Position numbers and translations under genes: made by a program. Positions 1 to 11,343 of a stretch of DNA of 64,000 nucleotides are shown here, piece by piece (the stretch's first letter is position 1; each line of letters opens with the position of its first letter). The DNA is from Acephala macrosclerotiorum (taxonomy: Eukaryota; Ascomycota; Leotiomycetes; Helotiales; Mollisiaceae): contig MU119224.1 in the NCBI GenBank assembly GCA_014904845.1, forward strand, positions 62,001 through 126,000. The letters run 5' to 3'. Under the pieces are notes generated by a model, which made no database searches, was not told where the DNA came from, and saw nothing but the letters and a program-made list of their open reading frames with translations.

Positions 1-3000
1 TCCCAATGTTCGACGAGAAGGACTGTCAAGCGGTAGAAGAGGGCCAGGCGACAACGATGCGCGGTATGAGAGGACACTGAAGGATTGTTCCATCGTCATG
101 GAATGATGTCCAGCCCTTGCCTCAGAGATCTGTCGAGATATGGTGTAGGAAGACGCCAATAGCGCTGGAGTGGTATCTAGTTATCCGTAGCTCTGCCTAC
201 GAAAGTATTGATAGCTTCTGAAATGGTAGAAGTATTCAAGACTACCTTCGCAGATGAGGCTTACCTCTTAAAACGAAGTATCATCGGCTCAGACATTCAA
301 GAGTAGATAGCAGCGCTCTTTAGTCTGTGCAAAACTTCCTAGTCGGTTAATCAGTGGTACACCTCGAATTGCGCGAAAGTGAACGCGTCCCTATCCCATA
401 TGTCTCCCGAAGCGTCAACCGGCGATACGTTTTCCCCACCTAACCCAAACGAGCCACCAACATTTAACGTCCTTCTCGGTTTATATTTGCATGTCTTTTT
501 AGTTCCCCTCGTCCCCCTTTGTGTGTACTTTCGATCTTTTTTCGTTGCTTGTCGAGTTCGAAGTGCTCATTCGCTTAAAAAGGAGACGGAAGCGAAGTTC
601 ATAGAGAACCCAACTTTAGCACCTGCAAGCTGTGAAGAATTTGAGGTGAACTCGTATCGAAGCTACCACGGGCACGATCCGCGAGGATGGCTGTTGTGTT
701 GTTGATTCGTGAGTAACAACCAGGCTGTTGACCCCTGGCTATTGGGGCTAGAGTGTCATGGCTGCAGGAGGACAGATACTGTACATAGCATCGCAGCATG
801 ACGTGTATGTGATTGCCAGGAAAAAGAGACAGCGAGCGATTTGCAGCAACATATATGCAGAACTTTCCCAATATCCGACATCAGCTCAATCGTGACGGAC
901 TATACCAATTCGATTACACGTTTGTTCACGAGATGGAATGTGCAGCAGAACTCTGCCCCCAATGTCCAATTGAAAAGGGACGATGTGTAATAGATTTCTC
1001 CGATGTCGGTTTGGATTAATATAATAACAAGTAGTAGAACTTTACTCGATGTCCGCTGCAACTTCAACCCCGAGAAGAACCATGCACTTTAAATTTGAAC
1101 CCAACGCAATGTTCGTCTCACATGCTTGTCCTTCACATCGTTACAACTAGACTAGCCAACGGGGGTGAACCCACTCAGGGCTCTACTATACGCGCGTGGT
1201 CTTGAAAGACATCTCAAAGGCACAGCTCTACTCGAAGACTGGGGCACCCGCCAAAAAATCTCCAACCTAGCAGTACGGCGTGGGTGGTGGGTAGTAGATA
1301 TAGTTCATATACCTGCTCATGACCCAGCAGCGTGCCAATCACTCGCACGTATCCCAAGTGTGCAATATTCGAAGTGACCGAGTCACCTGACAGTTTGCCA
1401 TCTGGGCTCTCCTGTCCAGAGACCTCAATGCCACGCCTCATCCAAGCGGAAGCTCGTCGCGAGCACCACATCCCTCGTCCTCGCTGCTTTTGGCGTGCAG
1501 CCTTGCTCTCATCGCCGGCCGCAAAATCCCCAGAAAGCTCGGACAGCCTGCTCGATCGACTGGCCTCGCTACAGTACAGTACAGTACAGTACCAGAGAGC
1601 GTTATTCCCGTTGGTCCATCGTCGTCTCTGCCTTTGCCACGGCTAACTATGATCTGTAGCTTTAGCTCATCTCAAGGTTACCCCACATACGACGGTCCTC
1701 ACGCCTCGGTGATGCGGAGGCCTCCAGGCAACAACGCGGCGTCGAAGGTTCGAGGAGGCTATTGGATCTTTTCCAAGTACAGTACCGCCCAGACACGCCG
1801 GAAACCGACTGCGGGGAAAGCCCCTCGGCCCTGGAAGGAGAAATGGCGTTACTTTGGCTTTCGGTCAAGGATCAGCATGTGCTGGCTGGGGGAACGGAAC
1901 GGCAACAGCAACAGCTGTCGAATGGGAAGGAGGCGCTCTCCCTGCACTCTGTATGGAGGCTGACATTCTACATGCATACGTACAGTAGAGTACAGTACAG
2001 TAGTACATGGCTGGGCGGAACCAAACCGTGTGATCGATCGATGTTCGAGGGGTATTTGAGGGTCCAGCTACGGAGTACCACAGTCGATTTTCGGGTTCAC
2101 TGCTGCAAAGTCCGAAAGGGATTTTCGCGATCCCTTGCTATCCCCGATGGCTCGCGGTCCACTCGGGAGTGCGTCTCGCCTCGCGGTAAAGCGGAGCGAT
2201 GCGGGGCGGGGCGTGGTCGCGGGGAATGTCATCTTAGACCGAGGCAGCGTCACTCGATCGAGGGAGGGGCAATGGAGGGGGAACGGGGGAACACTATGAG
2301 ATACAGTCAGAGACGGACGGCGAGACCAGGCAATGCAGTGCAAGTGCTGCGAGTAGTGCGTGCGAGTAGCGCCAAGGATGGAGGGGTAACCTTAGATAGA
2401 AAGTCAAAAGCTGCTGCAATGATGTGCTGAACGAAATTCGCCTTCCTTCCATATCTGCCGGACCAGCTAGCTCTGCGTCCGCTGGTCCTGCAGTGTCGTT
2501 TCGCTTGAATCCTGAATCACTACTGGGGCGCACAACGTCAAGGAGAAAAGGGTCACTTGCGCCGATCGAGCTCCTTCCCGGTGCTGCGAGACAACGAGAT
2601 GGAGCTCTGGTGGCGGTTGAGATGGCGGCGGTCCTCTCACGTCGCACCAAGACCATCGCCGTCCGGGTCCATGGGCCATGGTCCATGGTCCACAAGGTGT
2701 CGAGTCGAGCTCAATAGCGTATCACCAAGCTTGACTAATTGAGTTGAGCGGTTTGCTGCCCTGTCCCCGTGTCCATGTCCATGCCCACGCCCATGCCCAT
2801 GTTGCAGTGCTGCTCCTTGCCTTGTCCGCATCTGGCTTCGGGAAAGAGGTTCACGGCTGGCTTCTGAGATCATAAAACCCAACCCCTCCCGCGCTCCTTC
2901 TCCTCTCCTCTATTCTCTCCTATCTTCGTATCATCGCCTCGGTGCAACACCAATTTGATACCCAATTGCTTCAGAACCACATCCCACATATCACATCCCA

Positions 3001-3015
3001 CATCCCACATTCGCA
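1..3015. other. Intergenic region upstream of the aldehyde dehydrogenase gene
   Basis: No gene can be supported here. Open frames in 1.5-2.7 kb occur on both strands and overlap one another; none shows a recognisable domain, and they run through GTACA-type repeats. The last 130 bases look like a fungal promoter and leader: a CATAAAA element at about 2872, a strong C/T tract at about 2883-2935, then three copies of a CACATCCCA-like repeat just before the start codon at 3016. Confidence 0.6.
1571..1592. repeat. (ACAGT)n microsatellite
   Basis: Four perfect tandem copies of ACAGT, plus two bases. A related, imperfect stretch of TACAGTA units lies at 1980-2005 and single copies at about 1777. 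The unit is close to the palindrome GTACTGTAC. Confidence 0.85.
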
Positions 3016-4764
3016 ATGACTTCAACTACTCTCTCGACGCCATCCACGGGCAAGTATACTCAACCCACCGGATTGTAAGTCCTCCCGTTGTCTGGGACAT
3101 TCTACCCCGCATCTTCGGATCTCTCGCCGCATCAGATCTAACAGGTGGTCCTTTCCGCAGGTTCATCAACAACGAATGGGTCAAGGGTGTAGACGGAAAG
3201 ACCTTCGAGACCATCAACCCGGCGACAGAGGAGGTTATCTGCTCCGTTCACGAGGCCACCGAGAAGGATGTCGATATTGCCGTAGCTGCTGCACGAAAGG
3301 CATTCGAGGGTTCGTGGAGAAGGGAGACACCCGAGAACCGAGGAAAGCTGTTGGTCAACCTTGCCAACCTGATCGAGAAGAATGCCGACCTGCTCGCCGC
3401 TGTCGAGTCGCTCGACAATGGCAAGGCCATCGGTATGGCCAAGGTTGATGTTTCTATGGTTGCTGGTACCCTGAGATACTATGGTGGATGGGCAGACAAG
3501 ATTGAGGGCAAGGTTATCGACACCAACTCGGATACCTTCGCATACACAAGACAAGAGCCCGTAAGTTTTGCACATGGCATTTCCAGCATTTTGAATGTCC
3601 CGTCTCCGATGGGACTTTCATAAATGCTGCCTGCACTTGTAGCTTTCCAACTAGGCAACGGCTAATTCATCTAGATCGGTGTCTGCGGTCAAATCATCCC
3701 ATGGAACTTCCCATTGCTCATGTGGGCGTGGAAGATTGGTCCTGCTGTTGCTACTGGTAACACCGTTGTCCTGAAGACTGCTGAGCAGACTCCTCTCTCT
3801 GCTCTCGTCGCTGCGAACTTGATCAAGGAAGCCGGCTTCCCACCAGGAGTCATCAATATCATCTCTGGTTTCGGAAAGATTGCTGGTGCCGCCATCTCTT
3901 CACACATGGACATTGACAAGGTTGCCTTCACTGGTTCAACCGTTGTCGGTCGTCAAATCATGAAGTCTGCTGCTGGCTCCAACTTGAAGAAGGTCACTCT
4001 TGAGCTCGGAGGCAAGTCGCCAAACATCATCTTTAATGATGCCGATATTGAGAACGCCATCTCTTGGGTAAACTTCGGTATCTTCTTCAACCACGGCCAA
4101 TGCTGCTGTGCTGGTTCCCGTGTCTACGTCCAGTCTGGTATCTACGACAAGTTCATCCAGCGATTTAAGGAGCGTGCCGTCGCCAACAAGGTCGGTGACC
4201 CATTCGCTGCCGATACCTTCCAAGGACCACAAGTCTCCAAGCTCCAATATGACAGAATCATGGGGTATATCTCGGAAGGCAAGAAGGAAGGTGCCACCGT
4301 CGTCACTGGTGGTGAGCGTCATGGTGACAAGGGTTATTTCATTCGTAAGTCCTCTCCTTTCTTGGAACATTCACCAAAACCACATATTGATCTGATATAT
4401 AGAACCCACCATCTTCTCCAATGTCACTGAGGACATGAAGATCATGCAAGAGGAGATCTTCGGCCCCGTCTGCTCGATCGCTAAGTTCGAGACTGAGGAA
4501 GAGGTCGTCAAGGTTGGTAATAACTCCACCTACGGTCTCGCCGCTGCCGTCCACACCTCCAACCTCAACACGGCCATTCGTGTCTCCAACAACCTCCGCG
4601 CCGGCACGGTCTGGGTCAATCAATACAACATGCTCCACCACCAAATCCCCTTCGGTGGTTACAAGGAGTCTGGTATCGGACGAGAGCTCGGTGAGGCAGC
4701 GTTGGCCAACTACACACAAACCAAGTCGGTGTCGATCCGCCTGGGTGATGCTCTCTTCGGTTAG
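3016..4764 (+). CDS. aldA: NAD(P)-dependent aldehyde dehydrogenase (aldA type)
   Basis: Oxidises aldehydes such as acetaldehyde to the acid with NAD(P); probably cytosolic, as no targeting peptide is visible. Four exons: 3016-3074, 3161-3560, 3675-4344 and 4403-4764, giving 496 residues, the usual length for fungal aldA/ALD proteins. All three introns have GTAAGT donors. Visible family marks: the cofactor-loop motif PWNFPL at about 162, the FTGST Rossmann turn at 238-242, the general-base Glu263 in ELGGKSP, and the catalytic cysteine Cys297 in GQCCCAGSR, which aligns with Cys302 of animal ALDH2. The start is chosen because it opens a typical short N-terminal exon and follows a pyrimidine-rich leader. 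A zinc alcohol dehydrogenase at 52179 could supply its substrate. Identity to the ALDH family is certain; the preferred aldehyde is inferred. Confidence 0.95.
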
Positions 4765-5093
4765 GGTGGGAAAATAATGTAAATGGAACCGCAATGACTT
4801 TCAATGTGTATATGTCTAGCCTAGCTGTGCTGCTACAAATCAAAAGAAATTGAAAACATCCACAATCTGCCTCAAGATGTGTTAAAAAAAAAAATGTTAT
4901 CCAAGTCCTCCCGATCTGAGAACAATTGCATTTCCAAGTACCTGATTGTTTGCCATCTGAGCTCTTCCCCAACCACTCGCTTTAAACATGTCGCGCCTCG
5001 GCTTAAGTTTTGCAGGGATTATGATAAGGCGAAGTACGCCTTGACTTGGGATGAAAGCTCGCTCAACTTCATACACTTCTTTCTGGACCGCAC

Positions 5094-5125
<32 letters not shown>

Positions 5126-5761
5126 GGCTTACAGAGTCTTTTCAGTCTCAGCGATATACTTACTGCTAATGCATGCATTTCATCCGAGTCCGACTACAGC
5201 CAAGCTCTCACCATCGTGTTTGCCCTCCCAACTCAACTCTCTATGATGTCACATTTTCCCCTCAGCTGTTCGTACGATCGATAGTGCGATAAGCTGAAGA
5301 CGCGATAGTGGCTGGGCCAAGAGAAGGAAGAGCACGAATAGTGGCACATGGACCTTGTGCATCTTGGCGGCTGCATTGTACCACCCCCAAGTCGGATCGC
5401 CGCGGCTCACTATCCAATGGCAACAACTTCTGGTGTGACTGAGTGCAGATGGATAGCGAGCTAGAAGCAATGCGGGATAGCGGGGTAATATGTGCGTTGG
5501 AGCTGCTCATGGCGGAAGGATGCAACATGCAACATCCCATCTGAGATGAGATGTGATGCGATGCGATGCGATGCCCTGCTTACTACTCCAGAGCTCCAGC
5601 AGCTAGCTATCCCCATCTCTCCAGCTCGTGCTTCAACTTTCTCTTTCTCCCTTTGCGTTATCCTGTCTGCTCGGTTCCGCGATCGATAATCCGTCAAGTC
5701 TTATATCCTCTCGCAGGCGCCGAAGACTGAAGTCAGCCTCTTACTCCGACTTCTTGCTATC
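4765..5761. other. Intergenic region between aldA and the histidine-phosphatase-like gene
   Basis: Holds the 3' region of aldA, a (GAAA)n run at about 5094-5125, a GATGC/GATGT repeat at about 5545-5573 and a C/T-rich stretch before the next start codon. No coding sequence is supported. Confidence 0.6.
5094..5125. repeat. (GAAA)n microsatellite
   Basis: About seven perfect tandem GAAA/AAGA units in a noncoding spacer; the purine strand is the plus strand. Confidence 0.9.
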
Positions 5762-7820
5762 ATGGCTCCCACTGCGCTGTTCACCGCCCTGCTGATTCTG
5801 GCTGCGACCACACTTGCTCAGACGACGCAAGTTACGTGGGCAGCAGTAGCATTCACCTACTACGGCGAGAAAATTCCAGACTTGCATTCCCCGCCATACT
5901 ACCTGACTCCATACGGGGCAAATCAACTTCTCAATGCTGGACAAGTTGTGCGGGAAAGATACATCAGTCCTCCTACAAATGGATCTCTTCAAACTTCGAG
6001 CGCCGTCATCAATGGAATTGAGACAGTCGCCATCGATAACAGCCAGTTGTATATCTTGGCTCCAGATGATACACCTACAACTCAGAGTGCTCTAGCTTTC
6101 ATGCAGGGACTGTATCCGCAGAGGACTGGGGTGACATTCGATCAGCAAAATACTATGGCAGATGGTGTTCTCGTGCCGTCAGTGATTTTTCGGTTTGTTC
6201 GTTGCAGAATGTCGGAAATCAGTCTGGCGGGAATCTAGTATTCCGCCGGATCTAAATTTCTGAGGATGAATGGAGCATGGAGGCGAAAGCGAGTAGAGCT
6301 CTCCGAACGCTGGACATTGAAACAATCTCACTTGTCCGAGTCAGTTCGGGGAATTAAGTGCTAACATGTTCCAGATATCCTCTTGACGGATACCAATACC
6401 CCGCAATTGCATCTGTGAGCGACCTAGACTTCAATTATCTATGGTATGAGATAACCCTCTCTCATGACTGTTCTCCCTTGAAAAACTGGATGTATGTTAG
6501 AGACACAGAAACTGATATTTGTGAAGGGTCGCTGGAAGCACTGACTGCACCACCAACGAAATCGCTGCAGTCGAAACTCTCTATACTCAGGCATTCACCC
6601 AAGAAGTCCAAGCCACAAGCAGCTTCTACGAGTCCATGAACAGCACCGTCTTCTACGGTCTACCCACCGAAATCCTCAACTACGGGAATGCCTGGGACCT
6701 TTACGAATATGCTCTCTACCAATATAACCACAACTCCACATTTTACAACAGCACCGAGTTCACCCTCTCCGACCTTGAGCGTCTTTACACCCTCGCCTCT
6801 GCTCAGCAATGGACATTCAACACCCCTTCCCAAGGCAGCACCATCCAAGCTATGGCAGGCCGAACCTTCGCCGCCAAAGTTCTCAAGCAACTCTCCCGCA
6901 ATATCGCCTCTAATGGTGTAACAGATAAATTGAACCTCCTTTTCGGCTCCTACGAGCCATTCCTCGCTTTCTTCGCTCTCTCAAGCCTCTCTACTGGTCC
7001 TTCGGCAGGAAGGTTCAACTCCCTCCCCCTCCACGGCAGCACCATGACATTCGAACTGTTTTCCTACACCACTCCCCCCGCTAACGGAAACATGAGCACC
7101 CCTTTCCCCGCCATCTCTGACCTCCGAGTCCGCTTCCTATACCGCAACGGAACAGACGACAACGACGCCTTGATCGAATACACCCTCTTCGGTCGCGGGA
7201 ACTCCGAGGCCGATATGAGCTGGACGGATTTCGCTCAAGGAATGGGACAATTCAGTCTCAATGACTTGGCGGATTGGTGTACAGCTTGTAACGCTGTATC
7301 TTCGTTTTGCGAAGCTTCGGAGCGCAATCAGAATAGTAATTCTTCGACGAGTACGCCGAAGACTGGTTCAAGTGGTTCGGGGATTAGTCCTGCGATTGGA
7401 GGGGTGATTGGGGCGACGGTTACGATTGCGGCTATGATTATCGTTGCTGCGATCCTGATGTTGTTTGGATTCAGACTTGAGCAGCGAGGGGATCGCAATC
7501 CTAAATCTAGTGGTGATTTGAGGGTGTTGAAGAGGAGTGGGAGTGGGAATGGTGGATTCAAAGGCGCGGAGAAGTTGGCGTCTGATACAGACCTGAGATT
7601 GAAGGGCGGAGCGGGAGCGAGTATCGTGAGACATGAGAGAGTTGGAAGTTGGGAGCTGGATGAGAGCCCCACCAGCCCTGATCGTAAGCATGTGAGTCTT
7701 GGCAAGGAGGTTGAGGGTGGCCGGGTTACTAGTACTGCTGATTATGGACGACAGAGCGAGGATGGGTTGGGAGGTGTGAATCCGTTTGGGGATCCGGTGA
7801 AGGCTTTGGATCAGGTCTGA
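5762..7820 (+). CDS. Membrane-anchored histidine-acid-phosphatase-like protein, apparently lacking catalytic residues
   Basis: Three exons (5762-6192, 6375-6443, 6527-7820) encode 597 residues. Layout: signal peptide (about 1-19), a lumenal/extracellular domain with several N-glycosylation sequons, one transmembrane helix at about 457-482, and a Gly/Ser-rich cytosolic tail. The fold assignment rests on the order of fungal histidine phosphatase (clade 2) landmarks: the first beta strand and loop at 27-39, the LTPYGANQL helix, the PLDGYQYP segment and a C-terminal LLF loop. The catalytic motif RHGxRxP reads YYGEKIP at 33-39, so Arg and His are both Tyr, and the C-terminal HD proton-donor site reads SYE at 308-310. 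The protein is therefore probably not a phosphatase and may sense or bind at the cell surface; that role is inference. Intron 1 uses a less usual GTTTGT donor but has an ideal GCTAAC branch site. Confidence 0.8.
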
Positions 7821-9699
7821 GGCGAGGGGCTTTGGTGGGGGGGATCATTGACTTATGAAGAGGTCGGAGCAGTGTTTGATTTCTGCGGGTATTTTGGATG
7901 CGGTACACGGATGGGAGGATGTTAGCGTTGCGGTTCTGGGTTTGGGCTTATGATTTGATGATATTTGTGATACCCTTCTTTGTCTCTCACTATACTATTT
8001 TCCCTTTACATAGGATAGGCTCTTCGTATCACTAGATGGTAGGCGTTGGAGTGGTTGAGCGTATCTACGGTACTTTTTCCCCGAGACATGCATCGAATAT
8101 CTCAATTATATCTTAGGTTGATACAGACATGGATTCTCAGTTGGAAATAAAAACCATAGCATTTTCAATAGGCTGACACTTCCGTAGTAAGAAACCACCA
8201 ATCTGCCAGCGAGTGCCTTCGGAAGAGACATAAATAGGAACTTCGTTTGCATAGTGCTCTCTGAGATGGGAGACCTTTGTGAGATGTGAAAGCTTAATTT
8301 GAAGGCGTGGTGGCGAGTGATGGTTGGGGACGTTGAACAGAACACTCCCAGCATGAGACCTAGATGCTTCAGACGATGAATCTGCGTCAAGTAACAAAGT
8401 GTGGTCTCGACGAGCAGGGAGAGCTTGTGATTTAGATAATATTTAAAACCCTCGCACACTTGAAGCTGGACATTTTATGCAAACTTATGCGAACTCAAGC
8501 ACTAGAATTCGTCCTTCCCTCAGTGGCTTGATAGTGGGTATTCAAAGATAGGTATTGTTCCTCCAAACATTCTCTTACACGGAACCGACATTCGGGACTC
8601 AAATTCTCTGCCGAGTGATATTGACGACGGAAAGTTCGGGTTCTGTACTGACAGCCCTGCCTTCCCCTCTCCCAAGCCTTAGTAACGTGAAAACAAACCT
8701 CCCTTTCCAACAGTGTATTGCGATGCGTCATTCATATTCTCGTACGATTCAGCTGCAGAATAATCGAAATGCATGAATCGCATTGTCGAACACGGGATTT
8801 TGGAAGCGCTTGCTATATTGATACTGTGACGGAAACTAAAGAAAGAAGCGTCGTGGCATTGAAACTGGCAACGTGATGATGGTTCGAGCATTCGGAGGCA
8901 TGCGAAACGTGAAAGTAGAGTCTCGATTGACGTGGAGAACATTGGAAGGTCCTCGAGATTCTAGCTCTGCGGGGAAGGTATCAAATATCTCGTAAAGCAA
9001 ACCGAAAGAGGGAGCTGTCAACAGGGACAAGGCTGGATGCAGAAGGGCTTGACCTGCAGATCACGGGGCGGCCCAGTGCTGCCTTTCTTCATGGGTCGAC
9101 ACAGCTGGTTGTGCTTGCGGCGCAGACCGACGAAGCTGGGAACGGACAACTTCTTCCATAATGTTGGCATCGCAGTTGAGGTGAAAGATCGGAAACTCTT
9201 TCCGTCGCTTGCAAATAAATCTGATATGATATGATGGTGAAAAAGCGATGGTATTGTTGTGAGACTATTGTGGGCTGATTCTGATCAGTCGATGCTGCGT
9301 ACCCCCGCTCCTCGATCCTTCGATTGTCCAATGGATAAACATGGTGGCGCCTGCAGGACCCTGTGCATGCAGTCGGATTATGGGATGACGCCGTGGTGCC
9401 GACACCAAACAGACCCTGATTTGGTGCCTTTTCTTCAGTGGAAAAAAGTTTCCTGATAAGCTGTGGTCTAGAATTTGAGAGGTTCAGGAGAGGATCATGC
9501 CGCGTCAATTACTGTCGCCCAGTTATAGAGTAAGGTGCATGCATGTGGAAGCCATGATTGTAGCAATTCAGGTATATCTGCGACTTCTGCCACATTCGGA
9601 GAATCGAGAAAAGCAGGTTGTAATCCAGTTCTTCAACGGTACAACGTCCTCAGCATCTGTTCTGTTCCACCCCCGAGAGCATACTTCTCCGTCGCCGTG
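7821..9699. other. Intergenic region with a possible minus-strand gene relic
   Basis: Between the phosphatase-like gene and the bHLH gene. Several short minus-strand frames at 8137-9030 give protein-like stretches, but no complete gene can be assembled with confident splice sites (see findings). The plus strand shows nothing beyond short chance frames. Confidence 0.45.
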
Positions 9700-10937
9700 A
9701 TGCCTTTGAGATATCTACACATCCGAGAACGAGAACCTATCAATGATGTGGTGTCCTTGAAAGGGCCGTACACTTCCGGATGCGAGATCTCTGAACAAGG
9801 ACTGGTCGATGGATTGGACTTAGATTGGGATAATTGGATGAAATGGGACGTGGGCACGACGGCATTACTGGGCCCAGGCGAGGAACCAAGGGAGAGCCAG
9901 ACCGACATCCTTTGCTCCCCAGTGACTTGCTTCAGTGATTCTGGAATCGCTGGAAAGGACGAAGCCTCGCCGTCGTTGTCCGCCGGGAATGGGTCATTTT
10001 TTGAAGACGCTCCTTTCGATCTCGACGAAGTCAACAACAGCCTCCTATTCAGCCCTACTAGCTCTGCAAGCTCTCTCCCAAATCGCGAGTCACGATGCTC
10101 ATTTGACTTTGGAATTGGGCAGCTATTCACTGTCGACGGTGGTGGAAGTATGCTGGTGGTTCCAGACACAGAAGGCAATGCCGCCCAGACGAAGACAATT
10201 CCCGACACGAACTCGGCGCGGCCGAATCTCTCACGATCCCTCCGAATCGACACATCAACACGCAGAGGCAAGAAGAGGAGAGTTACAGAGGAGGATGACC
10301 AAGACCTAACAGGCGAGTCCAAAAAGCGAGGTCATAATGCTATTGAAAAGCGATACCGGTATGTGCTCAAAACACAATCTGACACCCTGTCAGACAAGCA
10401 GTCTGAATCTGCAACTCCATCCAGGAACGAGCACTAACAGTTACAGAACAAATCTCAATGAGAAGATAAATTGTCTGCGAGACGCCATTCCAACCTCGTG
10501 CAAGACTAGCGCAGACGCAAAGATCGGAGACGAGGACTCCGAAGAGGACGAGATCGATAGCAAGAGCGGACAACAGAAATTTGGCAAAGCAGCTGTTCTA
10601 ACACGAGCTCTCGAATACATAAAGCACCTAGAACAAAACACTCGGAGACTTGGGGAGGAAATGGACATAATGAGGCTAAGAATTGGAGCCTTTGAAAGAC
10701 TAGCGAGGAGTGGAACCGCTGCTGTGAACGATTGCGATATGCCAAAATTATCAACCGCTTCTACACTTGAAAGTATACAGGATGGTATGAATTCACTGAT
10801 GCGGCGCTTTTAAGTAAAGCACTGATAAGAATGCAGATTTCAAGCAGATGAAGACCAAGCCGAGATCCAGGTCGGGGTCAACGCCAGATTCAGCGCTTCC
10901 TCAAAAGAGAGGGAGGCGACCAGGTAAAGCCTGTTGA
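9700..10937 (+). CDS. bHLH transcription factor of SREBP type
   Basis: Nuclear DNA-binding regulator. Exons 9700-10358, 10447-10784 and 10837-10937 give 365 residues. An acidic, Ser-rich N-terminal half is followed by a basic region with HNAIEKRYR (about 211-219); the Tyr before the last Arg is the mark of SREBP-type bHLH proteins, where most bHLH factors have Arg. Helix 1 contains NLNEKINCLRDAIP, then comes an unusually long acidic loop of about 25 residues, and helix 2 is AAVLTRALEYIKHLEQN, leading into a short leucine-rich coiled coil. The third exon (a basic tail ending RGRRPGKAC) is my choice because a GTATGA donor and a TGCAG acceptor keep the frame; without it the protein stops at 10813. 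No SREBP-type membrane helices are visible. An in-frame ATG at 9535 would add 55 residues. The target genes cannot be read from the sequence. Confidence 0.8.
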
Positions 10938-11343
10938 TGGGGGTTGGAAACACCCTGCTCTTGACGCCGAAATCATGTCAGTGTCCCACGGGATGCGAGA
11001 GAGTTGCCCAAAATGATCTCGAGCAAAATAAATGTCCCAACTTTGGGCCAGTTGATACTAGCAATTAGCATGAATGCAATTTCTCCCAGAAGCCGAGTGA
11101 AATTATGATTATGCTACTTTCATAAGCAAGATTATTTTCTCCGCCCGACACAGTATGCCTGCCACCTGCACAATCCTGTCCTTCATCATGACGTAGCTCA
11201 TTATGTCGTAGCCCTCGCGCAGACTGCAAATATGGGGTGATATGCTAGTCTGTTTTGCCTCATGCTAGGGGTGATGTATAGCACCAAATGTGCTGTAGTT
11301 GTACAATAATTTTCTTATGACATGTTCCTTGCCAAAGGGCACA
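10938..11343. other. Convergent intergenic spacer
   Basis: Lies between the 3' ends of the bHLH gene (+) and MRE11 (-). AT-rich, with possible polyadenylation-type AATAAA-like stretches; no gene is visible. Confidence 0.6.

Noticed and set aside
1762..2430. 222-residue plus-strand open frame in the left spacer
   Set aside because: It runs through GTACA repeats and a GC-rich promoter-like stretch, has competing frames on both strands, no domain and no conserved-looking segment.
3138..3575. Long antisense frames inside aldA, MRE11 and other genes
   Set aside because: Mirror frames caused by codon bias of the real genes; no independent start context or domain.
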